Positions 22,595 to 30,533 of a DNA stretch of 35,667 nucleotides are shown piece by piece (the first letter of the stretch is position 1; each line of letters starts with the position of its first letter). Below the pieces are notes generated by a model. It did no database searches. It saw only the letters and a list, made by a program, of their open reading frames with translations, and was not told the origin of the DNA. The stretch lies in the NCBI RefSeq assembly GCF_017650195.1, contig NZ_JAGCFH010000020.1, forward strand, positions 1 to 35,667, read 5' to 3'. The stretch is from Ruminococcus sp. (GTDB taxonomy: Bacteria > Bacillota > Clostridia > Oscillospirales > Ruminococcaceae). A program made the position numbers and the translations under genes.

Positions 22595-25447
22595 ATGAAT
22601 ATAAACGATACTATGCACGGATTTAGGGTAACACGTATAGCTCCTGCCCCGGACTGCGGCTCGAAATTAATCGAGATGAGCCATGAAAAGACGGGAGCAA
22701 GACTGATATGGCTGAAAAACGATGGTGAGAACAAGCTCTTCTCAATAGCTTTTAGGACGCCGCCCTCGGACGATACGGGAATATTCCACATACTTGAGCA
22801 CTCTGTACTCGGAGGCTCAAAGAAATACCCAGTGAAGGAGCCGTTCCTTGAGCTCATGAAGGGAACTATGAACACATTCCTGAACGCAATGACATATCCC
22901 GACAAGACTGTATTTCCCGTTTCCAGCAGAAACGATACGGACTTCATGAATCTTACTAGGGTCTATCTCGATGCTGTGTTTGATCCTGCCATATACTACA
23001 ATCCCAACATCTTCTATCAGGAGGGCTGGCACATAGAAATGCGTAGCGAATCTGATACTCCAGTATACAAGGGCGTAGTCTTCAATGAGATGAAGGGTGC
23101 TATGTCATCAGTGTACAGCCGTATGGAATCGGAGATGATGAACGCCCTCTATCCGGACAGTTGCTACCGTTTCGAGTCCGGAGGACTTCCCGAAGCTATA
23201 ACCGACCTTACATATCAGCATTTCATAGACGGTCACAAGACTTACTACCACCCGTCAAACTCCTATATATACCTTGACGGTCCAGTCGATATAGACGCAG
23301 TGCTTGAACTAATCGACGGCGAATACCTCAGCCGCTTCGAAAGGCGCGAGGTAAAAAGTGAGATACCCGTCCAGAAGCCCATACCTTCCTCCGTCAAGAA
23401 GGCTTACTACGAGATATCCGCAGACGAGGATGAAGCTGCTCATACCTACTACCTATCAGGCAAGATACTCGGAGGCTACGAAGAACGCGAAAGAATAACG
23501 GCAGCCGCCATCCTCGGCGAAGCTCTTACAGGTTCAAACGACGCTCCCCTGAAACGCGCCGTCCTTAATACGGGACTCTGCCTTGACGTTTCACTCGATG
23601 TCAGCGACGGCATATTCCAGCCCTTCGGCTGCCTCTGTATAAACAACACCGACGAAGAGAACTGCGACAAGCTGAAAGAGGCTATCCGTGCCGCAGTTAC
23701 TGAGCTCTGTGAAAACGGCATCGACCGCAAGCTCCTTAAAGCTGCTATAGACCGCCATGAGTTCCGTTTTCGTGCAGGCGGAGAGCCGCGAGGTCTCACA
23801 AGGAATATTTCCGCACTTTCTGCATGGCTCTATGGCGGTGATCCTCTCTCCTACCTCGAATTGGGAGAGGTATACAATTCTCTCCGTAAAAGAACTGATA
23901 CTGGCTACTTTGAGAATCTTCTTAGAGAATGGCTCCTTGACGATGACAACCGTGCAGAGCTGTACCTCTTGCCATCTCGCACCTACGGCGAGGAACTGAA
24001 AAAAGCCGAAGAAAAGCGCATAGCTGAGGTAGTCGGCAATCTTGCCTGTGAAGAGCGTTCCGTTATTATCGAGCAGAACAGACAGCTCGACGAATGGCAA
24101 CAGTCCGTGGATACTCCAGAACATATTGCCACCATGCCCCACCTTGCCATTTCAGAAGTAGACGAAAAGCCAATCGCTTACGAAACATCTGAGGAAAAGG
24201 TATCCGGCGTTACTATTCTCCGCCACCCTGCCTCAGATACGGGCATAACCGCACTTAATCTCTATTTCTCCCTTGCAGACCTCTCCGAAGATGAGCTGTC
24301 TGCCGCTGCCGCAGCGACAAAACTTTACGGAGAACTGCCGACCAAAAGGAGCTCCGCCGCCGAACTCCAGCGCAGGATAACAGGTACTCTCGGCGAGATC
24401 TACTTCACTGTAAGCGTATTCTCGCGTAATGGCGTTAAGGATAAATGCTCCCCCTACTTTATGCTGACCACTCGTTTTCTCGACAGAAATACAACCGAAG
24501 CTCTCGACCTTATTTCCGAGATACTCACAGAAACAAGCTTTGACGATACGGACACCGTTCGCGAGCTTCTCATGCAGTCGGACGAGAATTTCAAGCAGTC
24601 GATCATCGCAAACGGTCACACCTGCTCAATGAGCCGCGTCCGTGCAGCGCTCTCCGCAGAAGCTGCCGTTTCCGAGCTTGTTTCGGGCTATGAGGCATAC
24701 AAGCGTCTCCACGAAGCAGTAAAGGCTCCGGAAAAGCTGACAGAAACCATAAAGTCACTCAGCCGTATCTTCTGCACCTCCCGTCTCTGCGCAAGCGTAA
24801 CGAGCACAGGCAATGTCTCAATAGAGCCCCTTCTGAAAGCTCTCCCCACCGGTGAAAAGCCGGCAAGCGAGGAAATGAGCTTCACTCTTGACATACCCGA
24901 AAAACAGGGAATCATTATCCCCTCCGGCGTATCCTACTCGGCTATGGTTTTCCCCGACGACTCGGCAGACAAGGCTGTACGCAGCGTTCTCTTCCGGGCA
25001 CTTTCCCTCGAATACCTCTGGAACGAGGTCAGAGTAAAGGGCGGAGCCTACGGCACAGGCGCTTTCATGGACGCAAAGGGAGAGCAGTCCTTCTACTCAT
25101 ACCGCGACCCCTCCCCTGCCGCGACCTTAGATACATACCGCAGGTCTGCGGACTTCATTAACAGCTACTGCAGCGGATCCCCCGATATAACGCAGTATAT
25201 CATCAGTAGCATAGCCAAGGACGAACCTCTCATGTCAGACGGCAACAAGAGCCGCCACGCGGACGGTCTGTGGTTCAGAGGCATAAGCTATGAAGAAAGG
25301 GCCGCTGAAAGGAAGCGTATGCTCAGCGTAACTGCAAATCAACTGAAAGAGGCGGCGGAAAAGCTCCGCAGCTTCGGAAATATATGCGTAATGGGCAGTG
25401 AAGCAGCTATGGAAGGTCTCGGACTTACCGTCGAGAGTCTGACATAA
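22595..25447 (+). CDS. M16C family peptidase (presequence protease-like)
   Basis: This large zinc peptidase of the insulinase/PreP type degrades unstructured peptides inside a closed chamber. The inverted zinc motif HILEH is at residues 65-69 (HxxEH), with the distal Glu at about residue 165 in VVFNEMKGAMSS. The C-terminal half has the family's inactive partner domains and RVKGGAYGTGAFMD, which binds substrate. The ATG at 22595 follows TCAGGAGGTACTGT and gives 950 residues, the usual size. There is no signal peptide. It is monocistronic and divergent from the M42 operon, so both ends of peptide turnover are encoded here. Confidence 0.93.
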   Translation: MNINDTMHGFRVTRIAPAPDCGSKLIEMSHEKTGARLIWLKNDGENKLFSIAFRTPPSDDTGIFHILEHSVLGGSKKYPVKEPFLELMKGTMNTFLNAMTYPDKTVFPVSSRNDTDFMNLTRVYLDAVFDPAIYYNPNIFYQEGWHIEMRSESDTPVYKGVVFNEMKGAMSSVYSRMESEMMNALYPDSCYRFESGGLPEAITDLTYQHFIDGHKTYYHPSNSYIYLDGPVDIDAVLELIDGEYLSRFERREVKSEIPVQKPIPSSVKKAYYEISADEDEAAHTYYLSGKILGGYEERERITAAAILGEALTGSNDAPLKRAVLNTGLCLDVSLDVSDGIFQPFGCLCINNTDEENCDKLKEAIRAAVTELCENGIDRKLLKAAIDRHEFRFRAGGEPRGLTRNISALSAWLYGGDPLSYLELGEVYNSLRKRTDTGYFENLLREWLLDDDNRAELYLLPSRTYGEELKKAEEKRIAEVVGNLACEERSVIIEQNRQLDEWQQSVDTPEHIATMPHLAISEVDEKPIAYETSEEKVSGVTILRHPASDTGITALNLYFSLADLSEDELSAAAAATKLYGELPTKRSSAAELQRRITGTLGEIYFTVSVFSRNGVKDKCSPYFMLTTRFLDRNTTEALDLISEILTETSFDDTDTVRELLMQSDENFKQSIIANGHTCSMSRVRAALSAEAAVSELVSGYEAYKRLHEAVKAPEKLTETIKSLSRIFCTSRLCASVTSTGNVSIEPLLKALPTGEKPASEEMSFTLDIPEKQGIIIPSGVSYSAMVFPDDSADKAVRSVLFRALSLEYLWNEVRVKGGAYGTGAFMDAKGEQSFYSYRDPSPAATLDTYRRSADFINSYCSGSPDITQYIISSIAKDEPLMSDGNKSRHADGLWFRGISYEERAAERKRMLSVTANQLKEAAEKLRSFGNICVMGSEAAMEGLGLTVESLT

Positions 25448-25464
25448 ACCGATAAAAAGCAAAT

Positions 25465-25503
25465 CAGCCATAAAGAAGCATCAAAAAAACTTCTTTATGG
25501 CTG
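25465..25503. terminator. Bidirectional terminator
   Basis: CAGCCATAAAGAAG and CTTCTTTATGGCTG form a perfect 14-bp stem with an 11-nt loop, between the convergent M16C and radical SAM genes. TTGTTATT follows on the plus strand and TTTGCTTTTT on the minus strand. Confidence 0.9.
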
Positions 25504-25541
25504 TTGTTATTATCAAATTTAAGTGTAATTCATTGTTTTTA

Positions 25542-26615
25542 TCAGAACAGGATATCCTTGAAGCAGAGTTGCGGCTCATTTTTATCAAAGTCCCAGCTAT
25601 GAAAAGAATCACCGTGACAGAACTCCTTCTGGTCACACTTCTGACAGACAGCATTATCGTCAGAGAGATCTCGTCTGAATATCTGGAACTTATTCTCCCA
25701 CACCTCGCTGAATCTGTCGCGAAGGATATTGCCCTGTACGAACTCCGGACGGCGTTCGATATCGAGACAGGCAACTATATCGCCGTTAGTGCTTATACTT
25801 GCAGTGTAAAGACCTGCGGTACACAGATAGTACCAATCCCTCACCTCGCGCTCGTACTCCATGCCAAGGTAATGGCTGCAACCATAAGCCACCGGCTCGC
25901 CCGATATCCTCTTGCTCCTTATAAATTCAAACAGGGTTCTGTAATCGTCATCTGTGAGAAGTAGCTCTGGAAAGGTTTTGGCACGTCCCATAGGCTCCAT
26001 ATTTACAACTCTCCATGAGTCGATATCCATTTCGTTAAATATACTGAAAAGCTCGTCAAGCTCGCCTATACTCTTATGAGTAACGACTGTCGTGACCTGA
26101 ACGTGCTCGAAGCCGCCGATGCGGATAAGGCTCTCGATGCCCTCCATTGCTTTTTTATAACCGCCGGGAGTTCTTCTGAAAGCGTCATGTGTCTCTTCAA
26201 GGCCGTCGATGCTTATAGAAATAGTCTTCATTCCAACTTTTTTCAGCTCACGGGCGATATGGTCGTCTATGAGTGTGCCGTTGGAGGTCATTCCCCACTG
26301 GAAGCCAAGCTCGTTTGCTGCTCCGAGAATATCGAAAAAATCCTTTCTGAGAAGGGGCTCTCCGCCAGTGATATCGAGCATTTTGCCTTTTGTGGACATA
26401 TCCTCCTTAAGCTGCGTCAGAAAAGTGCGGTACTGCTCCACTGTCAGTTCATCGGAGGGTACCTCTCCACATTTGCTTCCGCAATGCAGACATCTCTCGT
26501 TGCAACGTAGGGTAAGCTCAAGGAAAAGATTGCGTAGCTGAGGTTTTTTCATAAGAGTGCTACGGTAATCCCTCATCTGCTCGAGATGAGTGCGTTTCAT
26601 ATTGATATCGAGCAT
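25542..26615 (-). CDS. Radical SAM/SPASM-like maturase next to a dockerin protein
   Basis: This 357-residue radical SAM enzyme has the cluster motif CNERCLHC (Cys38, Cys42, Cys45) and the SAM contact GGEP at residues 84-87. The C-terminal extension carries a Cx12Gx4C motif (Cys265, Gly278, Cys283) and CQKCDQKEFC (Cys324, Cys327, Cys333), plus Cys351. It is SPASM-like, although the standard CxxxC Cys after Cys333 is replaced. Such enzymes commonly modify peptides or proteins. It starts one base after the stop of the dockerin gene, whose Glu codons supply its purine-rich ribosome binding site. The dockerin protein is the obvious candidate substrate, but this is inferred from context. A specific maturase family was not recognised. 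Confidence 0.9.
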   Translation of the reverse strand: MLDINMKRTHLEQMRDYRSTLMKKPQLRNLFLELTLRCNERCLHCGSKCGEVPSDELTVEQYRTFLTQLKEDMSTKGKMLDITGGEPLLRKDFFDILGAANELGFQWGMTSNGTLIDDHIARELKKVGMKTISISIDGLEETHDAFRRTPGGYKKAMEGIESLIRIGGFEHVQVTTVVTHKSIGELDELFSIFNEMDIDSWRVVNMEPMGRAKTFPELLLTDDDYRTLFEFIRSKRISGEPVAYGCSHYLGMEYEREVRDWYYLCTAGLYTASISTNGDIVACLDIERRPEFVQGNILRDRFSEVWENKFQIFRRDLSDDNAVCQKCDQKEFCHGDSFHSWDFDKNEPQLCFKDILF

Positions 26616-26616
26616 A

Positions 26617-27444
26617 TCAGTCTTCCTCTTCCTCGCGCTCTAATTCCTCCAGTATCGCACCTGCCTCTTCTATCTCCTCCAGAGCCTCATCAATAGCCTC
26701 TTTTGTCCTTTCGATAGACGGCTTTACACCATAGAGCGATATGACTACATCGCCTCTCGGATCATAAGCAGTAGTAAATGTTGTTGTCGTTGTGGTATCG
26801 TCCTTCTCCTTGAGGGTAGTCTTTTCGGACAGTATGCTTCCACTGTCGTACTCGCTGAAGTCCTTGATAGCTCCGAGAAGGAACCTCTGCAGGAGCACAA
26901 GGTCTGAAACGTCTACTTTTCCGTCAGAATTGATATCGCTGAGGAGCTTTGCCCTCTTGTCCTTATATTCGTCGAAGAGAATAGCTCTTCTAAGTGCTAT
27001 TGCGTCAAAAGTATCAACAATGAGATCTCCGTTGACGTCGCCCTTCATTCTAGAATCTATATCCTCGTCAGGATCGCTTACTGTAGTCGTTGTTGAACCG
27101 AATACCCAAGGCGGACCATAAAGGGTCTGAGTAGTCGTAGCAGTCATCTCATGGTAATCGGAAGTTGTAAATGTGGTAGTACCGGGTACCCACGGAGCAC
27201 CGTAAAGTGTCTGTGTGCTTGTGGTAGTAAGGTAAGTCATATTAGCCGAAGTAACAGTCCCTAAATTCTCCCCGTCGTCATCCTTTTCCTTGTTCCAGTC
27301 AGAATCCGTGAGGGTCAAGGACTCCACAGGATCTACCTTTGGACGGTTAATTCCTTCATTCTCTGAGCAATCGGCAGGAAGTGCCGACATATTTGCCGCT
27401 GCAAACATTGCCGCAGTCATAACGGTAAAGATACTTTTTTTCAA
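26617..27444 (-). CDS. Secreted dockerin protein with repeated LYGxPWVxG motifs
   Basis: The 275 residues comprise a signal peptide (about 1-24), a charged stretch, then two Thr-rich repeats: QTLYGAPWVPGTTTF (78-92) and QTLYGPPWVFGSTTT (106-120). A type I dockerin follows (about 134-196). Its calcium loops read DVNGDLIVDTFD and DINSDGKVDVSD, so it should bind a cohesin. After the dockerin come a TTTTTTF tract, another LYG (237-239) and an acidic coiled helix ending EREEEED. The start is TTG at 27444, with GGAGAGG upstream. No catalytic domain is seen. It shares an operon with a radical SAM enzyme, unusual for a cellulosome-type component. Confidence 0.88.
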   Translation of the reverse strand: MKKSIFTVMTAAMFAAANMSALPADCSENEGINRPKVDPVESLTLTDSDWNKEKDDDGENLGTVTSANMTYLTTTSTQTLYGAPWVPGTTTFTTSDYHEMTATTTQTLYGPPWVFGSTTTTVSDPDEDIDSRMKGDVNGDLIVDTFDAIALRRAILFDEYKDKRAKLLSDINSDGKVDVSDLVLLQRFLLGAIKDFSEYDSGSILSEKTTLKEKDDTTTTTTFTTAYDPRGDVVISLYGVKPSIERTKEAIDEALEEIEEAGAILEELEREEEED

Positions 27445-27504
27445 TTTGAACCTCTCCTCTCATAATCAGGCGTGCAGTGCAATCTACGTCTGAGCTTTAT
27501 TTTT

Positions 27505-27549
27505 CTGGAGAGAGAAACTTACTAACTCCCATGCAGCTCATCTCTCCAG
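27505..27549 (-). promoter_or_regulatory. Leader hairpin of the dockerin operon
   Basis: On the minus strand CTGGAGAGA (27549-27541) pairs with TCTCTCCAG (27513-27505) across a 27-nt loop and is followed by AAAAATAAAG. It lies just downstream of the expected transcript start. It could stabilise the mRNA or be part of a leader switch; it matches no riboswitch I know. Confidence 0.5.
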
Positions 27550-27560
27550 TGGTTACTTAT

Positions 27561-27589
27561 ATTTTACTCCATATATGGTCATTTGTCAA
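27561..27589 (-). promoter_or_regulatory. Promoter of the dockerin-radical SAM operon
   Basis: On the minus strand TTGACA, a 17-bp spacer and TAAAAT. The consensus -35 and ideal spacing make this one of the best promoters in the window. It implies a leader of about 110 nt. Confidence 0.85.
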
Positions 27590-27600
27590 CTATAATCTTG

Positions 27601-27772
27601 AAAAAGGTACATAAAAATTATTTAATATGCTCCTGCTATATGCGGTATTTATAATAAATATTTAACTATCTGTTGAGAAAAAAACTTTTGAAAAAGTTAT
27701 TCCTTAAATTCCTTAAACCTTAAACTCCAAAACTTCTTTTTTATTTTACTTTAATTATGTCGCTTAAGTAAT
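27601..27772. other. AT-rich gap with no gene
   Basis: No coding potential is visible. It contains the short stem AACTTTT-GA-AAAAGTT (about 27683-27698) and three direct CCTTAAA-type steps at about 27702-27722. It separates the dockerin promoter from the structured RNA region. Confidence 0.4.
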
Positions 27773-27798
27773 AAAAAAGACCTGTAAGTATACAGGTC
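27773..27798 (-). terminator. Terminator of the structured RNA / RodA transcript
   Basis: On the minus strand GACCTGTA-TACT-TACAGGTC followed by TTTTTT. The 8-bp stem is perfect. Confidence 0.9.
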
Positions 27799-27960
27799 GC
27801 CTCTATCAGGTTGTAAAATCAGATAAAAGTATTTGGAAAGAAGCACGGGGTGCCTTCCTGTAGCACAGGGAAATGTCACGCATTTACAGGGAAGCGTGCC
27901 TCAGTCATAGATAACTTTCTTCAGAAAGTTCCATACCGATGATTTCATATAGATCTTAGA
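27773..27960 (-). ncRNA. Candidate structured RNA ending in a terminator
   Basis: The minus strand between the RodA/FtsW gene and the dockerin promoter has layered pairing. There is a hairpin AACTTTC-TGAA-GAAAGTT (27913-27930) and a closing stem GAGGCACG/CGTGCTTC (27895-27902 with 27840-27847). Inside it, CTTCCCTGTA pairs with TACAGGAAG (27885-27894 with 27854-27862, one bulge). It ends in an intrinsic terminator. It resembles no riboswitch or housekeeping RNA I can recall, including T-box, TPP, 6S and SRP RNA. No strong promoter is seen at its 5' end, so it may be a long structured 3' UTR of the RodA/FtsW gene. The limits are approximate. Confidence 0.45.
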
Positions 27961-27991
27961 TATACTTATCTCACTTATGCATGAACATTTT

Positions 27992-29149
27992 TTAATCATC
28001 GTCTTCTTCATCATAGAATACATTATAGTTCACAGCGCGGTGACTGTAGGTACTCAGTACAAGACCTATCATAGCGTACATACTCATCAGAGCCGTACCG
28101 CCGGCGCTAACGAATGGCAGGGGTACTCCGATAACAGGAGCAACTTTCAGAACCATACCTATATTCATGACGCAATGTGTAAAGATCAGTCCGAAGGCGC
28201 CCATGCATATAAACTTTCCGAGGTGGTCGCGACATACCCTGCTGTCGCCGAATATTTTCAGGCAGATATAGGTAAGAACTATGATTATGCCCACTGTGCC
28301 GATAAAACCAAATACCTGACCTGCATAAGTGAATATGAAGTCATTGTGTATCTCTGGAACAGTTATATAGTCATCTGGCTTGCCGAAAAGTCCCTTTCCG
28401 AAAACTCCTCCCGACTTCAGGGCTGCAAGTCCCAGATCCTGTTGATACTCAATATACTCAGGGTCTGTACCGGGATGAAATAGTATCAGTATACGCTTTT
28501 TGTGGAATTCGCTCAACGCAAAGAACCACATTCCCGCAAGTCCAGCTGCAATAACAAAGGGAGCAGCCGCGATGTACTTCCATGATATCTTTGCGGAGCA
28601 TATCATGAAGGCAAAGATGCCTGCAAATACTATAGCCGTTCCGTAGTCGCCCTGTAAGCCAACTATGCCGATAGGTATCATGCCGTGTATGACTATGAGC
28701 AGAATATGCAGTGGCTTGTTCATTTCCTCCTCGTCACGGGAAAGGTGGTAGGCGAAGGTAAGTATGAACGCCAGCTTCAATATCTCTGAAGGTTGAAACT
28801 GTATAAATCCGAGATTAAGCCACGCCTGATCGTCGGCCCCCTCTCGCCTGTAGCCAAGACCTGTAAAGGTAAGGGCAGTCATTCCGAGAGTCACAGGCAC
28901 GAATACCACCCAAAGCTTTACTAGCTTTCGGTAGTCTATGAAGGATATCACTATGGCTGCGATAAGTCCTCCCACCATAGAAAACGCCTGTGTTTTCCAG
29001 TAGCTAGAGCCCACGGTCTCAAGCACCTTGTTGTATGTTATTGAATATATGAGCAGTGTGCTTATGGAAGCGCAGAGCGTGACTGCAAAGAGCAGTCCTG
29101 CATCGATGCTGTGCTTGCCAGAAGGTAGCTTTTTGAATGCAGATTTCAT
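27992..29149 (-). CDS. SEDS family peptidoglycan glycosyltransferase (RodA/FtsW)
   Basis: This is a polytopic membrane enzyme that polymerises lipid II into glycan strands with a partner class B PBP. The 385 residues and about ten membrane spans fit the family. Signatures are FQPSEILKLAFILTFAYHLS, VPEIHNDFIFTYAGQVFGF (with the conserved Asp) and GVPLPFVSAGGTALMS. The loops and absence of a long N-terminal extension resemble RodA more than FtsW or SpoVE, but the assignment within the family is uncertain. The start follows AAGGAGAGACA. It lies downstream of a decayed comM gene and upstream of a structured RNA. No PBP partner is adjacent. Confidence 0.92.
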   Translation of the reverse strand: MKSAFKKLPSGKHSIDAGLLFAVTLCASISTLLIYSITYNKVLETVGSSYWKTQAFSMVGGLIAAIVISFIDYRKLVKLWVVFVPVTLGMTALTFTGLGYRREGADDQAWLNLGFIQFQPSEILKLAFILTFAYHLSRDEEEMNKPLHILLIVIHGMIPIGIVGLQGDYGTAIVFAGIFAFMICSAKISWKYIAAAPFVIAAGLAGMWFFALSEFHKKRILILFHPGTDPEYIEYQQDLGLAALKSGGVFGKGLFGKPDDYITVPEIHNDFIFTYAGQVFGFIGTVGIIIVLTYICLKIFGDSRVCRDHLGKFICMGAFGLIFTHCVMNIGMVLKVAPVIGVPLPFVSAGGTALMSMYAMIGLVLSTYSHRAVNYNVFYDEEDDD

Positions 29150-29168
29150 TGTCTCTCCTTAGTTTCTT

Positions 29169-29198
29169 TATATATCTTGTCTTTTAAAAGTGCAGCAA
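29169..29198 (-). promoter_or_regulatory. Possible promoter of the RodA/FtsW gene
   Basis: On the minus strand TTGCTG, an 18-bp spacer and TATATA. It is a modest match in an AT-rich gap and is uncertain. Confidence 0.38.
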
Positions 29199-29231
29199 AG
29201 CTAAGAATTAAGAATTTAGAAAAGCGTACAA

Positions 29232-29648
29232 TTAACTCCTGAACCGAGCAATCGCAGCCGTATATGACTTACGTATCACCTCTGAGCCGTCTATAATAGT
29301 CTTTACGACCTTGAGTATCTTGTCGTAAGCTCTTACACTGAGCCCGAGACTGTCACCTTGTATCTATGGCATGTATACCTACGCTTGGAATGTCAGTTAT
29401 AGCCAAAGAAACATGGATTTATAGTTCCGATAAACATTATTGTACAGGAATATGTGACCATTTTTTAAGCACGGTGCCGCCCGCAAAAACTGCGGAGGCG
29501 ATAGTATTATGAGGCATGCAGAATGGTCTTCTGGTTATTATGGGCATTTCCAGCGTCATTAATCTAGAAAGGAATGTAATTTTGCAATTTCGATGGCTTC
29601 CTCAAAGGCTAGGAACAGGAATATGGAAGGTATACGCTTTGCAAACAT
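29232..29648 (-). pseudogene. comM: Decayed comM (YifB, Mg-chelatase-like AAA+ ATPase) remnant
   Basis: On the minus strand, fragments of ComM appear in the correct order but different frames. MFAKRIPSIF and FEEAIEIAKLHS come first (from 29648), then RRPFCMPHNTIASAVFAGG, then MFIGTINPCFFGYN with an internal stop. The last is LGLSVRAYDKILKVVKTI, ending at TAA 29232. These match the ComM segments MLAKRIPSIL, RPFRxPHHTIS, NPCPCGYYG and LSARAYDRILKVARTIA. At least three frameshifts separate them, much of the middle is deleted, and the N-terminal domain with the Walker A loop is absent. The remnant starts right after where GxxGSGKT should be. ComM helps integrate DNA during natural transformation. 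The gene is clearly not functional here. Confidence 0.85.
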
Positions 29649-29660
29649 AATATATACTCC

Positions 29661-30458
29661 TTATCTGAATTTGAGCTTACTGTCCGCTATCCTTGAAGCC
29701 TTGCCGGATCTCGGCTTGAATATGTCCTCAGGCGCAGAACTGTTGAGCTTTCTCCTAACGGTTATCTCCGGCATATCTCCGAGCCCTTCTGTAGGATTGG
29801 GATTTTTCACCGTCTGCTGTACAGGAGCTTTGTTTATACCTGTCAATGGTATTGCCTGCGGTCCCGGAGACTGCGTATCTGTTGTTGAATTACTGTGCTG
29901 TCTTGAAGCGTACCATTCCTCGAATTTTTTCTGCTCCTCTTTCCTCGCTTCATGCTCTACAAGTATAAGGCTGAACATCGGGAATCCCTCAGTCTCGGAG
30001 AGCTGCTTGTAATCGAAGTAATCAGCGTAGGCATTGTACCCGAATACTACTCCCATACCGCCTATGATAAAGGTGAAGATATCGAATACCGTATATCTGT
30101 AAACAATACAGCTTATAAACATAGCCGCATATATCATCAGAAGAACAAAATGCAGTACCTTGCGCTTCCCGCAGCCCAACAGGGCCATCAACGCAAGACC
30201 TATGCACAGTATCACTTGAATGCAGCATCCGCTCAGAGGCAGGTAGTCGTAACTTCCGCACACAAGTATGGGTATCCATCCTATCACCTGCACTGGATTA
30301 CCTAAGAAAGAAATGACAGCCAGCCAAAAGCTTACCACAAGGGTATACTTGAATAACCGGAAGCCATTTTTTTCTATTGCCTCCAGTCTTCCCCTGCACG
30401 CAGGATAGTGTGCATGGTCTGGCTTTTCCGTAATAGTCGGATTTTTTATATCAAACAT
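29661..30458 (-). CDS. Four-TM membrane protein of unknown function
   Basis: The 265 residues have a polar start, four hydrophobic spans between about residues 36 and 145 (for example VLHFVLLMIYAAMFISCIVY), and a long cytoplasmic tail of about 110 residues. The tail is rich in Pro, Gln, Ser and Lys and starts with a charged helix (ARKEEQKKFEEWYASR). I do not recognise a family. The start at 30458 follows TGGAGATAAGAT and has a good promoter with an inverted repeat in the leader. It is followed by the comM remnant, which begins 13 bp after the stop. No function is assigned. Confidence 0.75.
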   Translation of the reverse strand: MFDIKNPTITEKPDHAHYPACRGRLEAIEKNGFRLFKYTLVVSFWLAVISFLGNPVQVIGWIPILVCGSYDYLPLSGCCIQVILCIGLALMALLGCGKRKVLHFVLLMIYAAMFISCIVYRYTVFDIFTFIIGGMGVVFGYNAYADYFDYKQLSETEGFPMFSLILVEHEARKEEQKKFEEWYASRQHSNSTTDTQSPGPQAIPLTGINKAPVQQTVKNPNPTEGLGDMPEITVRRKLNSSAPEDIFKPRSGKASRIADSKLKFR

Positions 30459-30488
30459 ATCTTATCTCCATTGTCATCTATGGATCAC

Positions 30489-30512
30489 AGCGCTACATAT
30501 CTATACAGCGCT
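30489..30512. promoter_or_regulatory. Dyad AGCGCT...AGCGCT downstream of a promoter
   Basis: Two AGCGCT hexamers (30489-30494 and 30507-30512) flank a 12-bp centre, forming an imperfect palindrome of 24 bp. It lies between the -10 at 30534-30539 and the start of the four-TM protein gene, a common operator position. No regulator was identified. Confidence 0.45.
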
Positions 30513-30533
30513 AAAAAACTACTATATAGTATA

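Noticed and set aside
27773-27960. Known riboswitch or housekeeping RNA (T-box, TPP, c-di-GMP, 6S, SRP, PyrR)
   Set aside because: None of the conserved sequences that I know for these families is present, and no gene directly downstream depends on it. I kept it as an unclassified RNA.
29232-29648. Functional ComM made by programmed frameshifting
   Set aside because: Several frameshifts, an internal stop, missing middle segments and no Walker A region make a working protein impossible.
29593-30305. Plus-strand open frames opposite the four-TM protein
   Set aside because: They are antisense to a convincing minus-strand gene with promoter and ribosome binding site.
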